From Lutibacter sp. (GTDB taxonomy: Bacteria > Bacteroidota > Bacteroidia > Flavobacteriales > Flavobacteriaceae): a stretch of 43,955 bases of DNA. The stretch lies in the NCBI GenBank assembly GCA_030683995.1, contig JAUXPH010000009.1:1-43955 (forward strand). The letters are read 5' to 3'. The position numbers and the translations under genes are program-made. The notes below the pieces were generated by a model that saw nothing but the letters and a program-made list of their open reading frames with translations, was not told the origin of the DNA and did no database searches. Positions within the stretch are counted from its first letter, which is position 1, and each line of letters starts with the position of its first letter. Of the stretch, positions 40,426 through 43,955 are shown one piece after another.

Positions 40426-43353
40426 TTAAAATTTTATATTAGCTCCAAATAAAACAGAGCGTTGTCTTGGATAAATGGTATTATCTATACCATTATTAGT
40501 AATCTCAGGGTCTAAACCAGAATATTTTGTAATTACAAAAGCATTTTGAACACCCGCAAACAATCGTAAAGAGGCTTTCCCTTCTAACCAGTTAGGAAAA
40601 GTATATCCTAAAGTCACATTATCTAATTTTAAAAACGACGCATTTTCAATATAAACGTCAGACAACACTACATTTGAAGTGGTAATAAAGTTCGTTTCAG
40701 TAACTTGAGTTGGTATATTTCGTACAACACCGTTCAATAAATTGGCATATTGTGCACGACCTGCATTTACCGCATTATAAATGCTATTTCCAACATTGGC
40801 TCTTAAGTTAAATGAAAAATCAAAATTTTTGTAATTTAAATTAGAAGCAAAACCAAAGGTTGCGTCTGGATCTGGATTTTTATAAATATATCTATCATTA
40901 TCATTTAAAACTCCATCCCCATTCAAATCAGCATAAGATCCTTCTATTGGTTTACCTGCATCATCAAATAATTGTTTACGAACATAAAAAGAATAAGGGG
41001 TATAACCTTCTCTGAAAATTTGAACAGTTCCTCCGGTACCTGCACCAGTTCCTCCTAAAAGGATATCTGATTTTAATGCTAGTTTATCTATTCTTCTTTC
41101 AAATTTTGTAGCATTAAAGTTTACATTCCAATTGAAGTCTTTCGTTCTGAAAATTTCAGCATTTATGGTTAGTTCCAAACCTTTTGTTGTCATATTACCA
41201 ATGTTTTGCCATCCTCTATTAGAAAAATTACTGCCATCTGGCACAGCGGCACGAACTAATAAATCTTTTGAATCTTTATAAAAAACTTCAATGCTGCCAC
41301 TAATTCTATTGTCATAAATTCCATAATCAATACCCACATTGTAAGTAGTTGTTTCTTCCCATTTAAGGTTGGTGTTGTATACTGAAGAAACCCCAATTGG
41401 CAATGGAGTTGTTCCAAAAGTATATTGTGAGTTTCCGTTTCCAATTACATATTTCTGCAAAAACTCAGTAGATGCGGATGATCCAATATCTTGTTGACCT
41501 GTAATACCATATCCTAATCTAAGTTTAAAATCAGAAACCACTTTTGAATCTTTGAAGAATTCCTCTTTTAGTTTCCACGCAAATGCAGCCGCTGGAAAAT
41601 TACCCCATCTATTATCTTCACTAAATCTAGATGATCCGTCTCTTCTGTAGGAAAGAGTCAATAAATATTTATCGTCAAAGTTAAGATTGGTTCTTGCGAA
41701 GAAACCAACTAATACTATGTCAGTATCAATATCCGTTTCTGGTCCAATGGTCTTGGGATCTAACTGATTTCTTGTATAATAACTTTGACCCTCGAATTTT
41801 TGGTAAGAGTAACCCGCAGTTGCATCAAAATTTAGTGTCTCAATTTTTTTATTATAACTTAAGTATCCATCAAACAATTTGTTTTTAATAGTTCTTTCAG
41901 AATACTCATCAGTACCAAAAGGTATGTTATTATTACTTGGAGAAGAAGCTGCATTACTCGAAACTAAATTGGTTCTATTTCCTTTAGACTCATCATAACC
42001 TACATTGGCAACAACTCTTAATTCTGGCAAGAAGTGAAATTTATAATCCATTTCAACATTCCCAAAAATTCTATTATTCACACCCGTATCATTAGTTTGC
42101 ATAAGTTGAGCAACTGGGTTTCTTGGCCCTAAAACTAAAGGATTTGTAGCACTTGGAGTATAATACTCAAAATAACCCCCATATGGTGACCCCTCTTTAT
42201 AAATAGGTTGTGTAGGATCAAAACTTATAGCAGATCCTTCAACACCTCCAGCAAATCTATTTTTTTCATTAGCGTAATTTGCATTAACTCTAAATTTCAA
42301 ATGATCTTTAAAAAGCGAAGGACTTAATGAAGCAGAAAAAGTGTTTCTGTTAAAATTATTTGTTAGTCTTAATCCTTCTTGGAATGTATTCCCAAAAGAT
42401 AAACGTGAAGGAATAGCATTAAATAAATTACCTTTTATAGACACGTTATTATCAATATAATCAGTCCTTCTATAAATTGCATCTTGCCAATCTGTATTTA
42501 CAGTTCCTAAATTGACGACTTGATCTGGTAATCTGGTTGCTATTAATGCTCTGTAATCATCTGCACTAAAAACGTCAACTTTATTAGTTAAGTTACCTGA
42601 GCCATACTGAAAATTAAAGTCAACAGATAATCTTTTTCCGCCTTTTTTAGTCGTAATAATGATTACTCCATTTGATGCTCTTGAACCATAAATTGCAGTT
42701 GCTGATGCATCCTTTAGAACGGAAAAACTTTCAATGTCATTCGGGTTTAAAGAGGCTAAAAATGATGTTGACCCAGTATTTGATGAATTGGATATTGGTA
42801 AACCATCAATAACAATTAAAGGATCATTCGATGCGAATAATGATGAACCTCCACGAATTCTAATTTGAGAACCCGAACCTGGTGCTCCACTTGTAATAAC
42901 TGTTAATCCAGCCACACGACCATTAAGTAGGTTCTCTGCCGTTACAGTCGCCCCTTTATTAAAATCTTTTGTAGTGATTAAAGTAACCGCTCCAGTTGCA
43001 TCTTTTTTCCTTACAGTTCCATAACCTACTTGCACCACAACTACATCCAGTTGGTTGACATCTTCCACAAGAGCGACAGTTAATGATTTTTGATTTTTGA
43101 ACTCAACAGTTTCACTTTTATATCCAATGAATGAAAAAACGATTTTATCGCCTTGCTTAACATTTGATAATACAAATTTTCCATCAAGATCTGTTGCAGA
43201 TCCGTTTGTGCCTCCCAGTACATTTACATTTACTCCCGGAATAGGTTGTCCTGATGTTTTATCAAGAACTAAACCGCTTGTTGTGTGCTGAGCCAGAACA
43301 CATACAGGTAGGAGTAAGATCAAAAACAACAATTTTTCATAAGTTTTTTTCAT
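40426..43353 (-). CDS. SusC/RagA-like TonB-dependent outer membrane transporter
   Basis: 975 aa. Signal peptide (MKKTYEKLLFLILLLPVCVLA), an N-terminal carboxypeptidase-D-like beta domain (HTTSGLVLDKTSGQPIPGVN, about 22-100), a TonB-box-like VVVQVGYGTVRKKDATGAV, plug domain with IRIRGGSSLFASNDPLIVID and the SusC signature FSVLKDASATAIYGSRASNG, then the beta-barrel ending RQRSVLFGANIKF with a terminal Phe. Imports oligosaccharides in a complex with the SusD protein encoded next. First gene of the locus; no regulator (SusR or anti-sigma) lies in the window. Specificity for maltodextrin is inferred from the neighbouring hydrolases. Confidence 0.95.
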   Translation of the reverse strand: MKKTYEKLLFLILLLPVCVLAQHTTSGLVLDKTSGQPIPGVNVNVLGGTNGSATDLDGKFVLSNVKQGDKIVFSFIGYKSETVEFKNQKSLTVALVEDVNQLDVVVVQVGYGTVRKKDATGAVTLITTKDFNKGATVTAENLLNGRVAGLTVITSGAPGSGSQIRIRGGSSLFASNDPLIVIDGLPISNSSNTGSTSFLASLNPNDIESFSVLKDASATAIYGSRASNGVIIITTKKGGKRLSVDFNFQYGSGNLTNKVDVFSADDYRALIATRLPDQVVNLGTVNTDWQDAIYRRTDYIDNNVSIKGNLFNAIPSRLSFGNTFQEGLRLTNNFNRNTFSASLSPSLFKDHLKFRVNANYANEKNRFAGGVEGSAISFDPTQPIYKEGSPYGGYFEYYTPSATNPLVLGPRNPVAQLMQTNDTGVNNRIFGNVEMDYKFHFLPELRVVANVGYDESKGNRTNLVSSNAASSPSNNNIPFGTDEYSERTIKNKLFDGYLSYNKKIETLNFDATAGYSYQKFEGQSYYTRNQLDPKTIGPETDIDTDIVLVGFFARTNLNFDDKYLLTLSYRRDGSSRFSEDNRWGNFPAAAFAWKLKEEFFKDSKVVSDFKLRLGYGITGQQDIGSSASTEFLQKYVIGNGNSQYTFGTTPLPIGVSSVYNTNLKWEETTTYNVGIDYGIYDNRISGSIEVFYKDSKDLLVRAAVPDGSNFSNRGWQNIGNMTTKGLELTINAEIFRTKDFNWNVNFNATKFERRIDKLALKSDILLGGTGAGTGGTVQIFREGYTPYSFYVRKQLFDDAGKPIEGSYADLNGDGVLNDNDRYIYKNPDPDATFGFASNLNYKNFDFSFNLRANVGNSIYNAVNAGRAQYANLLNGVVRNIPTQVTETNFITTSNVVLSDVYIENASFLKLDNVTLGYTFPNWLEGKASLRLFAGVQNAFVITKYSGLDPEITNNGIDNTIYPRQRSVLFGANIKF

Positions 43354-43478
43354 AATTGTTTGGTTAGTTATTAATAGTTTTAGGATAATCTTTGTTTAGC
43401 GCCCATTTTTTTATATATTTTTTGCGTGCGGGCACACGTTTTGTTTGAAAAAAAAGCAATCATTGATTACCGTGTACG

Positions 43479-43486
43479 CAAACATA
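43479..43486 (-). promoter_or_regulatory. Candidate promoter -7 box of the glucan locus
   Basis: On the minus strand TATGTTTG matches TAnnTTTG, about 125 bp before the susC ATG. No -33 TTG at the usual distance, and the implied leader is long. Confidence 0.35.
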
Positions 43487-43870
43487 CAATTTATATTTTG
43501 AAAATAAAAATATATTCATATAATTATTCTTAAAAAACTGGTATAAAATTCCATTTAATATGTTTTATTTTAATAGAGGAATAAATTAATAAAAACTTCT
43601 AACATTAATGTAATTTCTTAAAAATAATAGTGCATAAATACATCCTACAATAACAAATCATAATAAGCCAACCATCTGGTACCCGTAAAACTCCCGTATA
43701 TTTTTTTATTCCAAAAATAACTTCGAGAAATCAAATATTAAGAAATTTAACTCTTTATGGATTATAAAAACAACCAATTATAACTTCTTTTTAGTAAAAA
43801 AAATCATTGTTGTCCGGTAAAAATTCATTGCAATTTAACAATCCTAATCTTAATCGGCCTTAACAAACAG
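43487..43870. other. Non-coding AT-rich region upstream of susC
   Basis: No gene on either strand and no clear structure; it presumably holds the regulatory region of the glucan locus. Confidence 0.5.
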
Positions 43871-43873
43871 GTC

Positions 43874-43955
43874 GCCCCGATGGGGCTTGTTTTTTTGAAA
43901 ATCTATTTTCTACAAACAGTTCGTCCCTCTGGGACTAAAAAAGCTCCATAGGAGC
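43874..43955. repeat. Cluster of three short palindromes at the window edge
   Basis: GCCCCGATGGGGC (43874-43886), GTCCCTCTGGGAC (43923-43935) and GCTCCATAGGAGC (43943-43955). The first is followed by ttgttttttt, so it could act as a rightward terminator, but no plus-strand gene precedes it. They look like dispersed intergenic palindromes. Confidence 0.55.

Overview
The window comes from a member of the Bacteroidota, most probably Flavobacteriaceae (Flavobacterium-like). The signs are AT-rich DNA, TAnnTTTG promoter -7 boxes, a SusC/SusD pair, a type IX secretion (T9SS) sorting-tail relic, a DnaX without the zinc-binding cysteines, and the short repeats typical of that group.

Left chromosomal part (1-14912): the 5' portion of a secreted glycine-rich adhesin (minus strand, runs off the left edge); a decayed 'mobile mystery' antitoxin; then plus-strand housekeeping genes: purL, two tandem long-chain acyl-CoA synthetases, dnaX, miaE, a DUF4268 gene and mnmE. 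Intergenic gaps carry 7-bp tandem repeats and small palindromes. purL has REP-like DNA inserted in frame, and dnaX has an A10 run followed by a -1-frame stop, which suggests a shorter gamma-type product.

Integrated element (about 14898-31221, 16.3 kb): it sits exactly at the 3' end of mnmE between two 15-bp direct repeats (attL/attR), with arm-type repeats inside both ends. In order it carries a zinc-finger/HTH (excisionase-like) gene, a tyrosine integrase, two unrecognised genes sharing a C-terminal module, two HTH genes, a VirE-N/DUF3987 primase-like protein, a four-gene restriction-modification operon (beta-class DNA methyltransferase, unknown 218-aa protein, McrB-like GTPase, LlaJI/McrC-like PD-(D/E)XK nuclease), about 1.3 kb of non-coding DNA with inverted repeats, a DUF6943 protein, a conserved Bacteroidota protein of unknown role and a staphylococcal-nuclease-like enzyme. 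No relaxase or conjugation gene is present, so if it moves between cells it must be helped in trans.

Right chromosomal part (31222-43955): remnants of what looks like an older related element, then a minus-strand polysaccharide utilisation locus for alpha-glucans: susC, susD, a T9SS-tail relic, GH31 alpha-glucosidase, GH13 alpha-amylase and a GH63-like glucosidase. SusC/D would import maltodextrins; the three exported hydrolases would cut alpha-glucans to glucose. About 600 bp upstream of susC holds no gene and ends in three short palindromes.
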